DNA of 64,000 nucleotides from contig NZ_JMHT01000008.1 of NCBI RefSeq assembly GCF_001905655.1, forward strand, positions 1-64,000, written 5' to 3'. Both the position numbers and the translations under genes were made by a program. This document shows positions 51,124 through 60,402 of this stretch, in pieces. The notes under the pieces are model-generated. The model did not search any database. It was not told where the DNA came from and saw only the letters and a list, made by a program, of their open reading frames with translations. How positions within the stretch are numbered: position 1 is the first letter of the stretch; each line of letters opens with the position of its first letter. The stretch comes from Mycobacterium sp. ST-F2 (GTDB taxonomy: Bacteria > Actinomycetota > Actinomycetes > Mycobacteriales > Mycobacteriaceae).

Positions 51124-53082
51124 TCATTCTCCTTCTGGGGTTTCGACCCGGGCCAGCACAGCGCCGACATCGACCTGTTGGCCGGGTTGCACGTTGAGTT
51201 CGGTGAGCACACCGGAATCCGGTGCGGCGATGGTGTGTTCCATCTTCATGGCTTCCAGCCAGATCAGGGGCTGGCCGGCGGTGACCGAGTCACCGATGGC
51301 CGCACCGACCCGGACCACGAGTCCGGGCATCGGCGCCAGCAGCGAGCCCTGCGCGACCGCCGCGTCCGGGTCCGGGAATCGCGGCTGGGCCACGAGGTGG
51401 ACGGCACCGGCGGGGGAGTCGACGAAAACGTCGGCACCGTATCGGGCGACGTCGAACGAACGTTCAACTCCGTTGACCGACAACACCACTCGAGTGGGAT
51501 CGGCGGTCACGACGGTGACGTCGTCGCGGTCGGGCAGCTCGACGCCGGCGCGCGCGTATCGGTACCGCACCTGGTGTTCGGCGCCGGCCGCGTCACTGTA
51601 CGTACGGCTCTGGTAGCCCGACGCGAGGTTCCGCCAACCACTCGGTGCCGCGGCGAAAACCGTTGCCGTGGCGCGGTTGTGTGCCGCATCGGCCAGGGCC
51701 GCGGCGACGGCGGCCAGCGCGACGTCGGTGTCCGCCGGTGCCGCCAGTTCGGCCAGGCCGTGTGTGTCGAAGAACGCGGTGTCGGTGTCACCGGCCAGGA
51801 ACGCGGGGTGCCGCAACACATTCACCAACAGGTCGCGGTTGGTGCGCAGACCGTGGATGCGCGCGCGGGACAACGCATCGGCGAGGATCGCCGCGGCCCG
51901 GTCGCGCGTCGGCGCGAACGAGATCACCTTGGCCAGCATCGGGTCGTAGAACACCGACACCACCGAACCGTCGACGATGCCGGAGTCGACGCGCGTTCCG
52001 GCCCGACCCAAAAGGCTGAACTCGGTCCGCACACCCGGTACCTCGAATCGGTGCACCGTGCCGGCCTGCGGCTGCCAGTCCTTGGCCGGATCCTCGGCGT
52101 AGAGCCGGGCCTCGATCGAATGTCCTTGCGTCGCGGGCGGTTCCGCTGCGAGCGCACCACCGTCGGCCACGTCCAATTGCAGTTCGACCAGATCCAGTCC
52201 GGTGGTCTCCTCGGTGACCGGGTGCTCGACCTGCAGGCGGGTGTTCATCTCCAGGAAGAAGAAGTCGCCGTTCGCGTCCGACATGAACTCGACGGTGCCG
52301 GCACCGGTGTACCCGATCGCGGTGGCCGCCAGTCGGGCCGCCTCGAACAGCTTGGCGCGCATGCCCGGCATCCGCTCCACGAGCGGGGACGGCGCTTCCT
52401 CGATGACCTTCTGGTGCCGCCGCTGAATGGAGCACTCGCGTTCGCCGACGGCCCACACCGTGCCGTGGGCATCGGCCATCACCTGTACCTCGATGTGGTG
52501 GCCGCTGGCCAGATAGCGCTCGCAGAACACCGTCGGATCGCCGAACGCGGACTGGGCCTCGCGCTGCGCCGCCGCGACTTCAGTTGGCAGCGCCGACAAT
52601 TCGCGGACGATGCGCATACCACGGCCACCGCCGCCGGCCGACGCCTTGATCAGGACCGGCAGTTGGTCGGCGGTGACGGTGTCGGGGTCCAACTCGGTCA
52701 GCACCGGAACGCCGGCCGCCGACATCAGCTTCTTGGCCTCGATCTTGGAGCCCATGGCCTGCACGGCCGCCACCGGCGGACCGATCCACGTCAGCCCGGC
52801 ATCCTGCACCGCGGCCGCGAAATCGGGGTTCTCCGAGAGGAATCCGTAGCCGGGGTGAATCGCGTCGGCGCCCGAGGCCTTGGCCGCGGCGATCAGTTGT
52901 GCGGCGTCGAGATAACCGGTGCGACCCTCGAGCCGCACCCGGTCGTCGGCCTCGGCGACGTGCGGGGCGGCCGCGTCGGGGTCGGTGTACACCGCGACGG
53001 TGCCGATGCCGAGCCGGCGGCAGGTGGCGAACACGCGGCGGGCGATTTCGCCGCGGTTGGCGACGAGAACCTTACGAATCAT
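51124..53082 (-). CDS. accA2: Acyl-CoA carboxylase alpha subunit (biotin carboxylase-BCCP)
   Basis: This 652-residue fusion has biotin carboxylase at 1-445 (KVLVANRGEIARRVFATCRRLG, IHPGYGFLSENPDFA, KASAGGGGRGMRIV, FFLEMNTRLQVEHPVTEETTG), a linking beta domain, and a biotinyl domain with Lys613 in EAMKMEH. It supplies the carboxyl-biotin used by the beta subunit. It is the Rv0973c counterpart. The start is the ATG after AGAGGAC; the frame is open 33 codons upstream without family similarity. Confidence 0.93.
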   Translation of the reverse strand: MIRKVLVANRGEIARRVFATCRRLGIGTVAVYTDPDAAAPHVAEADDRVRLEGRTGYLDAAQLIAAAKASGADAIHPGYGFLSENPDFAAAVQDAGLTWIGPPVAAVQAMGSKIEAKKLMSAAGVPVLTELDPDTVTADQLPVLIKASAGGGGRGMRIVRELSALPTEVAAAQREAQSAFGDPTVFCERYLASGHHIEVQVMADAHGTVWAVGERECSIQRRHQKVIEEAPSPLVERMPGMRAKLFEAARLAATAIGYTGAGTVEFMSDANGDFFFLEMNTRLQVEHPVTEETTGLDLVELQLDVADGGALAAEPPATQGHSIEARLYAEDPAKDWQPQAGTVHRFEVPGVRTEFSLLGRAGTRVDSGIVDGSVVSVFYDPMLAKVISFAPTRDRAAAILADALSRARIHGLRTNRDLLVNVLRHPAFLAGDTDTAFFDTHGLAELAAPADTDVALAAVAAALADAAHNRATATVFAAAPSGWRNLASGYQSRTYSDAAGAEHQVRYRYARAGVELPDRDDVTVVTADPTRVVLSVNGVERSFDVARYGADVFVDSPAGAVHLVAQPRFPDPDAAVAQGSLLAPMPGLVVRVGAAIGDSVTAGQPLIWLEAMKMEHTIAAPDSGVLTELNVQPGQQVDVGAVLARVETPEGE

Positions 53083-53128
53083 GAACTGTGTCCTCTGCTC
53101 TTCGCGCAAGCGCTCATCGGAAGGCTCC

Positions 53129-54724
53129 TCACATCCGGAAGACGCCGAAATTCGACGTCCCCTCGATCGGCGCATTGGCAATGGCGGACAAGCACATTCC
53201 CAGCACGGTGCGGGTGTCGCGGGGGTCGATTATGCCGTCGTCGTAGAGCCGGCCGGACAGGAACGCCGGCAGTGATTCGGCGTCGATCTGCGCTTCGACG
53301 GCGGCACGCAATGCGGCATCGGCGGCTTCATCGACCTGGCCGCCGCGGGCTTCGGTGGCCGCGCGACTGACGATGGACAGCACGCCGGCCAGCTGCGCTC
53401 CGCCCATCACCGCGGACTTCGCGCTGGGCCAGGCGAACAGGAACCGGGGGTCGTAGGCCCGGCCGCACATGCCGTAGTGGCCGGCGCCGTAGGAGGCACC
53501 GATGAGCAGCGAGATGTGCGGCACCTTCGAATTGGAGACGGCGTTGATCATCATCGAGCCGTGCTTGATCATCCCGCCTTCCTCGTACGCCTTGCCGACC
53601 ATGTAGCCGGTTGTGTTGTGCAGGAACAACAATGGTGTGTCGGACCGGTTGGCCAGCTGGATGAACTGCGTGGCCTTCTGGGACTCCTCGCTGAACAACA
53701 CGCCGCGCGCGTTGGCCAGGATGCCGACCGGGTAGCCCCACAGGTTGGCCCAGCCCGTCACCAGTGACGAGCCGTACAGCGGCTTGAACTCGTCGAAGTC
53801 CGAGCCGTCGACGATGCGGGCGATGACGTCGCGCGGATCGAACGGGATGCGCAGATCGGCGCCGACGATGCCGAGCAGTTCGTCTTCCGGATAGAGCGGC
53901 GGCACCACCGGCGCCGGCGTCGGGCCCTGCTTGCGCCAGTTCAGCCGGGCCACGATGCGCCGGCCGATGCGGATGGCGTCGAGCTCGTCCTGTGCGAAGT
54001 AGTCGCCGAGTCCCGATGTGCGGGAGTGCATTTCGGCGCCGCCGAGGGATTCGTCGTCGGACTCCTCGCCCGTGGCCATCTTGACCAGCGGCGGGCCGGC
54101 CAGGAACACCTTGGATCGTTCCTTGATCATCACCACGTGATCGGACATGCCGGGGATGTAGGCGCCGCCGGCGGTCGAGTTGCCGAACACCAATGCGATG
54201 GTCGGGATGCCCTCGGCCGACAGCCGGGTCAGGTCGCGGAACATCGCGCCGCCGGGGATGAAGATTTCTTTCTGCGTGGGCAGATCCGCGCCGCCCGACT
54301 CGACCATCGAGATCACCGGCAGCCGGTTCTCGCGGGCGATCTGGTTGGCGCGCAGGATCTTTTTGAGCGTCCACGGGTTACTCGTGCCGCCCTTGACGGT
54401 CGGATCGTTGGCGACGATCAGGCACTCGACGCCCTCGACGACACCGATGCCGGTGACAAGGCTGGCGCCGACGACGAAGTCGCTACCCCACGCGGCCAGC
54501 GGACTGAGCTCCAGGAACGGCGAGTCCGGATCCACGAGTTGTTCGATGCGCTCGCGCGCGGTCAGCTTGCCGCGGGCATGGTGGCGGTCAACATATTTCG
54601 CGCCGCCACCGGCCAGCGCCTTGGCGTGCTCGGCATCCAGCTCCGCGAGCTTGGCCGTCATCGCCGCGGCAGCCTCGGTGTAACCGGCCGCCGCGGAATT
54701 GAGGGTGGATTTGAGCGCGGTCAT
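53129..54724 (-). CDS. accD2: Acyl-CoA carboxylase beta subunit (carboxyltransferase)
   Basis: This 531-residue carboxyltransferase has two crotonase-like halves. Seen are ARGKLTARERIEQLVDPDSPFLELSPLAAWG, VANDPTVKGGTSNPWTLKKILRANQIA, FGNSTAGGAYIPGMSDH, TGYMVGKAYEEGGMIKHGSMMINAVSN and SYGAGHYGMCGRAYDPRFLFAWPSA. The sequence is of the methylcrotonyl/geranyl-CoA carboxylase type rather than the propionyl type; the choice between the two cannot be settled by eye. It is the Rv0974c counterpart. Its ATG overlaps the fadE13 stop (ATGA). Confidence 0.92.
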   Translation of the reverse strand: MTALKSTLNSAAAGYTEAAAAMTAKLAELDAEHAKALAGGGAKYVDRHHARGKLTARERIEQLVDPDSPFLELSPLAAWGSDFVVGASLVTGIGVVEGVECLIVANDPTVKGGTSNPWTLKKILRANQIARENRLPVISMVESGGADLPTQKEIFIPGGAMFRDLTRLSAEGIPTIALVFGNSTAGGAYIPGMSDHVVMIKERSKVFLAGPPLVKMATGEESDDESLGGAEMHSRTSGLGDYFAQDELDAIRIGRRIVARLNWRKQGPTPAPVVPPLYPEDELLGIVGADLRIPFDPRDVIARIVDGSDFDEFKPLYGSSLVTGWANLWGYPVGILANARGVLFSEESQKATQFIQLANRSDTPLLFLHNTTGYMVGKAYEEGGMIKHGSMMINAVSNSKVPHISLLIGASYGAGHYGMCGRAYDPRFLFAWPSAKSAVMGGAQLAGVLSIVSRAATEARGGQVDEAADAALRAAVEAQIDAESLPAFLSGRLYDDGIIDPRDTRTVLGMCLSAIANAPIEGTSNFGVFRM

Positions 54725-55869
54725 GACTGGAATCCCAACGTCTTGGCGGCCAGCGAGGTGAGAATCTCGGTGGTGCCACCGCCGATGCCGATGATGCGCA
54801 TATCGCGGTACTGCCGCTCGATTTCCGACTCGGCCATGTAGCCCATGCCGCCGAACAACTGGACGCCTGCGTTGGCCACCCACTCACCGGCCTCGACGGC
54901 GGTGTTCTTGGCGAAGCACACTTCGGCGATGAGGTTCGTCTCCCCGGCGAGCTCCCGCTCCACCAGGTGATGTGTGTAGACCCGGGCGACGTCGATGCGC
55001 CGTGCCATCTCGGCGAGGGTGTTCTGCACCGACTGCCGCGTGATCAGCGGCCGGCCGAACGTCTCGCGGTCCCGGCACCACTGCACGGTCAGGTCCAGGC
55101 AGCGCTGCGCGCTCGCATATGCCTGCGCGGCAAGCCCGACCCGCTCGGAGACGAAGGCGCCGGCGATCTGCAGGAAGCCGGAGTTCTCGGGCCCGACCAG
55201 GTTGGTGGCCGGGACGCGGACGTCGACGTAGGACAGCTCTGCGGTGTCCGACGAGCGCCAGCCCATCTTCTCCAGCTTGCGGCTGACGGTGAAGCCCGGC
55301 GTGTCCTTGTCCACGACGATCAGCGAAACACCCGCCGCGCCTGGGCCGCCGGTGCGTACCGCCGTCACCACGTAGTCGGCGCGCACACCCGAGGTGATGT
55401 AGGTCTTGGCGCCGTTGATGATGAAGTCGTCGCCGTCACGGTCGGCGCGCGTGGTCAGGTGCCCGACGTCCGAGCCGCCACCGGGCTCGGTGATGGCCAG
55501 TGAACCGATCATCTTGCCCTGCAACGTCGGTCGCACGTAGGTGTCGATCAGTCGCTGATCGCCGGAGGCGATCATGTGCGGCGTGGAGATGCCGCAGGTG
55601 AACAGCGACGCGAAGACGCCGCCGGGCACACCGGCGTAATGCAGTTCCTCACAGACGATCACGGCGTCGGCGCCGTCGCCGCCGCCACCGCCGACGGATT
55701 CGGGTGCCTGGGCGCCCAACAGGCCGGCCGCACCGGCTGCCTCGTGCAGCGAGCGGGGCAGCTCGCCGCTGCGCTCCCATTCGTCGACGTGGGGGAGGAT
55801 CTCGCGTTCGGCGAACGCGCGCACGGTCTTTCGCAGTGCGTCACGTTCGGGCGTGGTCCATATGCTCAC
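54721..55869 (-). CDS. fadE13: Acyl-CoA dehydrogenase (FadE13)
   Basis: This 382-residue flavoprotein starts SIWTTPERDALRKTVRAFAEREILPHVDEWER. It has IGSLAITEPGGGSDVGHLTTRADRDGDDFIINGAKTYITSG, FVSERVGLAAQAYASAQRCL and GVQLFGGMGYMAESEIERQYRD, ending IGGGTTEILTSLAAKTLGFQS. The start is the GTG that overlaps the AtuA-like gene stop as GTGA; the open frame before it lies inside that gene. It is the Rv0975c counterpart. Confidence 0.92.
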   Translation of the reverse strand: MSIWTTPERDALRKTVRAFAEREILPHVDEWERSGELPRSLHEAAGAAGLLGAQAPESVGGGGGDGADAVIVCEELHYAGVPGGVFASLFTCGISTPHMIASGDQRLIDTYVRPTLQGKMIGSLAITEPGGGSDVGHLTTRADRDGDDFIINGAKTYITSGVRADYVVTAVRTGGPGAAGVSLIVVDKDTPGFTVSRKLEKMGWRSSDTAELSYVDVRVPATNLVGPENSGFLQIAGAFVSERVGLAAQAYASAQRCLDLTVQWCRDRETFGRPLITRQSVQNTLAEMARRIDVARVYTHHLVERELAGETNLIAEVCFAKNTAVEAGEWVANAGVQLFGGMGYMAESEIERQYRDMRIIGIGGGTTEILTSLAAKTLGFQS

Positions 55870-57566
55870 GAAAACAGTTCCTCCGGGATGTCGAGATGAC
55901 GGGTTCGTAGCCATTCCCCGAGGCCCTTGGCCTGGGGATCGAATCGGGCCTGGTACGCGACGCCTTCGCCGAGGATGCCCTCGATGACGAAGTTGATGGC
56001 GCGCAAGTTGGGCAGCAGGTGTCGCGTCACGGGCAGCTCGGCGGATTCGGGCAGCAGCTCGCGAAGCTTCTCGACCGTCAAAGTGTTTGCCAGCCAACGC
56101 CATTGGGGATCGGTGCGCACCCAGACGCCGACATTGGCGGACCCGCCCTTGTCGCCGCTGCGGGCCCCGGCGATGGTGCCCAGCGGCGCGCGACGGGCCG
56201 GTCCGGCGGGCAGCGGTTCCGGCAGGGCCGGATCGCCGACCGGTCCCAGCGCCACCGTCTCGGCGGACGGCGCGATGTCCGTCCGGGTGCCGTCGGCCAG
56301 CACCGCCACGTGTGGCACCAGGGCCGCGTCGACGTAGCCCGGCTTGAACAGGCCGTACACCTGGCCGTCGCCCGGGGGTGCGGTGGTGGTGAAGCCCGGG
56401 TAGCTGGCCAGCGCGAGTTCGACTGCCGCCGCGGAGAATTGGCGGCCGACCTTCTTCGGGTCCGGGTCGCGCACCACGCAGTGCAGCAGGGCGCTGGCCC
56501 GCTCCTCGGTGTCGGCGTCGGGATGGTCGGTCCGCGCCAGCGTCCACTGCAACTCGGCCGGACGCTCGGTGATGGCGGCCTCCAGTTGGCGCTGCAGCAG
56601 GTCTGCCTTCGCCTCGATGTCGAGGCCGGTGAGGATGAACGACGCCGCGTTGCGGAAGCCGCCGATGCTGTTGAGCGACACCTTCAACGTGGGCGGCGGC
56701 GCCTCGCCGCGGACGCCGGAGATGCGGACGCGGTCCTGCCCGTCGGCCGTCAGCTCCAGCGAGTCGACCCGCAGGGTCGCGTCGGGATTGGCATAGCGCG
56801 CGCCGGTGATCTCGTACAACAGCTGCGCGGTGACGGTGTCGACGCTGACGCGTCCCCCGGTGCCGGGGTGCTTGGTGATCACCGACGACCCGTCCGCGGA
56901 GATCTCCGCCAACGGGAAACCGGGGCGGATGAGGTCGGGAATCTCGGTGAAGAAGCTGAAGTTGCCGCCGGTGGCCTGAGTGCCGCATTCGATGACATGG
57001 CCGGCGGCGATCGCGCCGGCGAGCGCGTCGTAGTCGGTTCGGGTCCAGCCGAAGTGCGCGGCGGCCGGTCCGACGATCACCGAGGCGTCGGTGACCCGGC
57101 CGGTGACGACGACGTCGGCGCCGGACTTCAGACAGTCCACGATGCCCCACGCGCCGAGGTAGGCGTTGGCGGACAGTGGGGTGCCGAAGCCGAGCTCGCC
57201 GGCGCGCGCCACGAGGTCGTCGCCCTCGACGTGTGCCACGTTGACCGACAGCCCGAGCTTGTCGGCCAGGGCGCGTACCGCTGCTGCCAGGCCGGCCGGA
57301 TTGAGGCCGCCGGCGTTGGCGACGATCTTCACGCCCTTGTCCAGGGCCAGGCCCAGGGACTGCTCCAGTTGACGCAGGAAGGTCTTGGCGTAGCCGAGGT
57401 CGGGGTTCTTGGCCCGGTCCCGCGCGAGGATCAGCATGGTCAGCTCGGCGAGGTAGTCGCCGGTCAGGTAGTCCAGCTCACCCCCGGCGAGCATCTCGTG
57501 CATCGCCGCCAGCCGGTCGCCATAGAACCCTGAGCAGTTACCGATCCGGACTGCTGGTGATGTCAC
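55866..57566 (-). CDS. Acyclic-terpene-utilisation AtuA-like protein (DUF1446)
   Basis: This 566-residue protein starts RIGNCSGFYGDRLAAMHEMLAGGELDYLTGDYLAELTM, the AtuA/DUF1446 hallmark. It also has VANAGGLNPAGLAAAVRAL, GAWGIVDCLKSGADVVVTGRVTDASVIVGPAAAHFGW and a C-terminal domain with GARSGDKGGSANVGVWVR. AtuA is required for citronellol/geraniol degradation in Pseudomonas, but its reaction is unknown. It is the first gene of the fadE13-accD2-accA2-fadE12-echA7 operon. GTG at 57566 has GGGAG five bases upstream. Confidence 0.88.
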   Translation of the reverse strand: MTSPAVRIGNCSGFYGDRLAAMHEMLAGGELDYLTGDYLAELTMLILARDRAKNPDLGYAKTFLRQLEQSLGLALDKGVKIVANAGGLNPAGLAAAVRALADKLGLSVNVAHVEGDDLVARAGELGFGTPLSANAYLGAWGIVDCLKSGADVVVTGRVTDASVIVGPAAAHFGWTRTDYDALAGAIAAGHVIECGTQATGGNFSFFTEIPDLIRPGFPLAEISADGSSVITKHPGTGGRVSVDTVTAQLLYEITGARYANPDATLRVDSLELTADGQDRVRISGVRGEAPPPTLKVSLNSIGGFRNAASFILTGLDIEAKADLLQRQLEAAITERPAELQWTLARTDHPDADTEERASALLHCVVRDPDPKKVGRQFSAAAVELALASYPGFTTTAPPGDGQVYGLFKPGYVDAALVPHVAVLADGTRTDIAPSAETVALGPVGDPALPEPLPAGPARRAPLGTIAGARSGDKGGSANVGVWVRTDPQWRWLANTLTVEKLRELLPESAELPVTRHLLPNLRAINFVIEGILGEGVAYQARFDPQAKGLGEWLRTRHLDIPEELFS

Positions 57567-57605
57567 ACACACTCCCGTCGTTCAACCAACCGGTAGGGAG
57601 GTTAG

Positions 57606-57624
57606 TCGGTACTAGCGGTACCGA
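57606..57624. promoter_or_regulatory. Inverted repeat upstream of the Atu-like operon
   Basis: TCGGTAC-TAGCG-GTACCGA has perfect 7-bp arms around a 5-bp spacer and lies 40 bp upstream of the AtuA-like gene start. It has the form of a TetR-family operator. No regulator gene is adjacent, so the binding protein must be encoded elsewhere. Confidence 0.6.
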
Positions 57625-57807
57625 GTCAAGGGGGCTGGGGGTTGCGTGTTGCCCGGTTGGGGCGACGTTTTGGAGCCTACGCAGGTCGACGGCTATCCTG
57701 AGGTGCAATCGCTGCGCACGCGAGAAGCAATAGAGCGCCCCCAGGCCCTATTTGTTCGCGACGCGGCCGACCGCAAGCAATTCCGTTTAGTCAGAGAGGT
57801 GCACATC

Positions 57808-57984
57808 ATGGCTGTGCCCAAGCGCAGGATGTCGCGCTCGAACACCCGTAGCCGTCGCGCGCAGTGGAAGGCCGAGGCCACTGGCCTGGTCAACGTGAAC
57901 GTCGCAGGTCAGGCACACAAGGTGCCGCGTCGCCTGCTCAAGGCCGCGCGTCTGGGTCTGATCGACCTCGACCGCCGCGCCTGA
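57808..57984 (+). CDS. rpmF: 50S ribosomal protein L32, cysteine-free form
   Basis: This 58-residue protein starts [20 protein letters not shown], the L32 signature, and ends [18 protein letters not shown]. No cysteine is present, so the zinc-ribbon CxxC pairs of the C+ type are missing; this is the zinc-independent type. GAGAGGTGCACATC precedes the ATG, and TATCCT at about 57693 could be a -10. The ~170 bp leader has no other feature I can name. Confidence 0.93.
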   Translation: MAVPKRRMSRSNTRSRRAQWKAEATGLVNVNVAGQAHKVPRRLLKAARLGLIDLDRRA

Positions 57985-58023
57985 ACCGACTGACGGTTTT
58001 TCTCGCGCCCGCGTGGCGCGTCT

Positions 58024-58040
58024 TCTCAGTCCGCTCTCAG
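58024..58040 (+). promoter_or_regulatory. MprA box upstream of mprA
   Basis: TCTCAG-N5-TCTCAG is a direct repeat with an 11-bp period, 17 bp before the mprA start. The same arrangement occurs at 60307-60323 before pepD. MprA is known to bind direct-repeat boxes at its own promoter and at pepD; the match supports autoregulation. Confidence 0.7.
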
Positions 58041-58056
58041 ACGGTGGGGTGAGACT

Positions 58057-58749
58057 GTGCCTGTGCGAATCCTTGTAGTCGACGATGACCGCGCTGTACG
58101 CGAATCACTGCGTCGGTCACTGACTTTCAACGGGTACTCGGTCGAACTGGCGCAAGACGGTGTCGAGGCGCTGGAGCGCATCTCCAGCGACCGGCCCGAC
58201 GCTGTCGTGCTCGACGACATGATGCCCCGGCTGGATGGGCGCGGTGTCTGCCGTCAGCTGCGCAGCAGCGGTGACGACCTTCCGGTGCTGATGCTGACCG
58301 CCCGTGACTCGATCGATGAGCGGGTGGCCGGCCTCGACGCCGGTGCCGACGATTACCTGCCGAAGCCTTTCGCGCTCGAGGAGCTCCTGGCCCGGATGCG
58401 GGCCCTGCTCCGCCGTACCGGCCCCGCCGACGGCGCCGAGTCGGCGGCGTTGACGTTTTCCGACCTCAGCCTCGATCCGGTGACCCGCGAGGTCACCCGG
58501 GGGTCCCGGTCGATCAGCCTGACCCGCACCGAGTTCTCGCTGCTCGAGATGCTCATCCACAACCCGCGCCGGGTACTCAGCCGCAGCCGGATCCTCGAAG
58601 AGGTGTGGGGCTTCGATTTTCCGACGTCGGGCAATGCCCTCGAGGTCTACGTCGGGTACCTGCGCCGCAAGACCGAGGCCGAGGGAGAACCACGCCTGAT
58701 CCATACCGTGCGCGGCGTGGGTTACGTGCTGCGTGAGACGCCACCCTGA
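58057..58749 (+). CDS. mprA: Response regulator MprA
   Basis: This 230-residue OmpR-family regulator has acidic [15 protein letters not shown], phospho-acceptor D53 in [36 protein letters not shown] and a winged helix ending [34 protein letters not shown]. With MprB it controls envelope stress and persistence genes, including sigE and pepD. Its stop overlaps the mprB start as TGATG. Confidence 0.95.
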   Translation: MPVRILVVDDDRAVRESLRRSLTFNGYSVELAQDGVEALERISSDRPDAVVLDDMMPRLDGRGVCRQLRSSGDDLPVLMLTARDSIDERVAGLDAGADDYLPKPFALEELLARMRALLRRTGPADGAESAALTFSDLSLDPVTREVTRGSRSISLTRTEFSLLEMLIHNPRRVLSRSRILEEVWGFDFPTSGNALEVYVGYLRRKTEAEGEPRLIHTVRGVGYVLRETPP

Positions 58750-60290
58750 TGCTCGACAAGCTTCGCGCAACCGTGGATCGGAAGATGCGGGAAGTGCCGC
58801 AGATGCCGGCGACGACGCCGGACGGCACGGTGCAACACGACGCCAGTTCGGTGTCGCTGAAATGGCGCGTGATGCTGCTCGCGATGTCGATGGTGGCGAT
58901 GGTCGTCGTCCTCATGTCGGTCGCGGTGTACGTCGTGGTGTCGAAGGCGCTGTACGGCGACATCGACAACCAGCTGCACAGCCGCGCGCAACTGCTCATC
59001 GAGAGCGGTTCCCTGGCCGTCGACCCCGGCAAGGCCATCGAGGGCACCGCCTACTCGGACGTCAACGCGATGTACGTCATCCCGGGCCAGTCGATCTACA
59101 CCGCGAATCAGCAGGGGCAGACGCTGCCGCTCGGGACGCCCGAGAAGGACGTCATCGCCGGCAAGCTGCTGATGTCGTTGCGCACCACCAACTATCAGCG
59201 CGTGCTGGCGGTGCATCTGCAGTCGGGTAACTCGCTGCTGATCTCGAAGAATCTCTGGCCCACCAGCCAGGTGCTCAAACGGCTGGGCACCATTTTGCTC
59301 ATCGTGGGTGGAATCGGCATGGCCGTCGCCGCGATCGCCGGTGGCACGGTCGCGCGGACCGGGCTGAGACCCGTGGCCCGGTTGACCGAGGCCACCGAAC
59401 GCGTGGCCCGCACCGATGATCTGCGCCCCATCCCGGTGTACGGCAATGACGAATTGGCCAGGCTGACAGAGGCTTTCAACATGATGTTGCGGGCGCTCGC
59501 CGAGTCGAGAGACCGGCAGGCCCGGTTGGTGTCCGACGCCGGTCACGAATTGCGCACACCGCTGACGTCGCTGCGGACCAATGTCGAACTGCTGATGGCG
59601 GCCATGGCACCCGGCGCGCCGCCGTTCCCCGAGGAGGAGATGGCGGGCCTGCAGTCCGACGTCATCGCCCAGATCGAGGAGCTGTCCACCCTCGTCGGCG
59701 ACCTGGTCGACCTGACCCGCGACGACGCCGCGGTGACGGTCCACGAGCCCGTCGAGATGGCCGAGGTCGTCGAGCGCAGTCTGGAACGAGTTCGCCGCCG
59801 CCGCAACGACATTGACTTCGACGTCGACATCGCCGGATGGCAGGTGTACGGCGACGGGGCCGGGTTGTCCCGGGCGGTGCTGAACCTGCTCGACAACGCC
59901 GCCAAGTGGAGTCCGGCCGGCTCGGTGGTGGTGGTCCGGCTCGGGCGCATCAATCCGACGCACGCCGAGCTCGTGGTGTCCGACTGGGGGCCGGGTATCC
60001 CGCCGCAGGAGCGGGCGCTGGTGTTCGAGCGCTTCTACCGGTCGACGACGGCACGGGCGATGCCCGGTTCCGGTCTCGGGCTGGCCATCGTCAAGCAGGT
60101 TGTGCTCAAACATGGTGGCGCACTGCGGATCGAGGACACCGTGCCGGGCGGGTCGCCGCCGGGCACGTCGATCCATCTCGTGTTGCCGGGACGGCCCTCG
60201 GGCGTGACCGCAACACACCGACCCTCTGGGCTGGACGTAACGGGCGTGACCACGGAAAATGAACCTGCCCGGACGGGGGAGGAAGTCTAG
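58749..60290 (+). CDS. mprB: Sensor histidine kinase MprB
   Basis: This 513-residue kinase has TM1 (RVMLLAMSMVAMVVVLMSVAVYVVV), an extracytoplasmic sensor of ~100 residues, TM2 (TILLIVGGIGMAVAAIAGGTVA), HAMP, HisKA with H266 in SDAGHELRTPLTSLR and HATPase with LLDNAAKWSP, DWGPGIPP and GLGLAIVKQVVLKHGG. It senses envelope stress and is held off by DnaK and relieved by misfolded periplasmic protein in the known system. Confidence 0.95.
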   Translation: MLDKLRATVDRKMREVPQMPATTPDGTVQHDASSVSLKWRVMLLAMSMVAMVVVLMSVAVYVVVSKALYGDIDNQLHSRAQLLIESGSLAVDPGKAIEGTAYSDVNAMYVIPGQSIYTANQQGQTLPLGTPEKDVIAGKLLMSLRTTNYQRVLAVHLQSGNSLLISKNLWPTSQVLKRLGTILLIVGGIGMAVAAIAGGTVARTGLRPVARLTEATERVARTDDLRPIPVYGNDELARLTEAFNMMLRALAESRDRQARLVSDAGHELRTPLTSLRTNVELLMAAMAPGAPPFPEEEMAGLQSDVIAQIEELSTLVGDLVDLTRDDAAVTVHEPVEMAEVVERSLERVRRRRNDIDFDVDIAGWQVYGDGAGLSRAVLNLLDNAAKWSPAGSVVVVRLGRINPTHAELVVSDWGPGIPPQERALVFERFYRSTTARAMPGSGLGLAIVKQVVLKHGGALRIEDTVPGGSPPGTSIHLVLPGRPSGVTATHRPSGLDVTGVTTENEPARTGEEV

Positions 60291-60306
60291 GGTGCGGCCT
60301 GTGGTG

Positions 60307-60323
60307 TCTCAGTGGATTCTCAG
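60307..60323 (+). promoter_or_regulatory. MprA box upstream of pepD
   Basis: TCTCAG-N5-TCTCAG has the same core and the same 11-bp period as the box before mprA. It starts 17 bp past mprB and 96 bp before the pepD ATG, so pepD probably has its own MprA-activated promoter besides read-through. Confidence 0.7.
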
Positions 60324-60402
60324 CCCGAAAGGGCACCGTCAGGTCATGTCGTTCGTTGTCCCGGCAACGAAAGCGGAAATACAGGAAGAGTGTCGACCAG
60401 TA

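Noticed and set aside
56019..57533. 504-codon frame opposite the AtuA-like gene
   Set aside because: Antisense shadow with no family motifs; the AtuA frame is clear.
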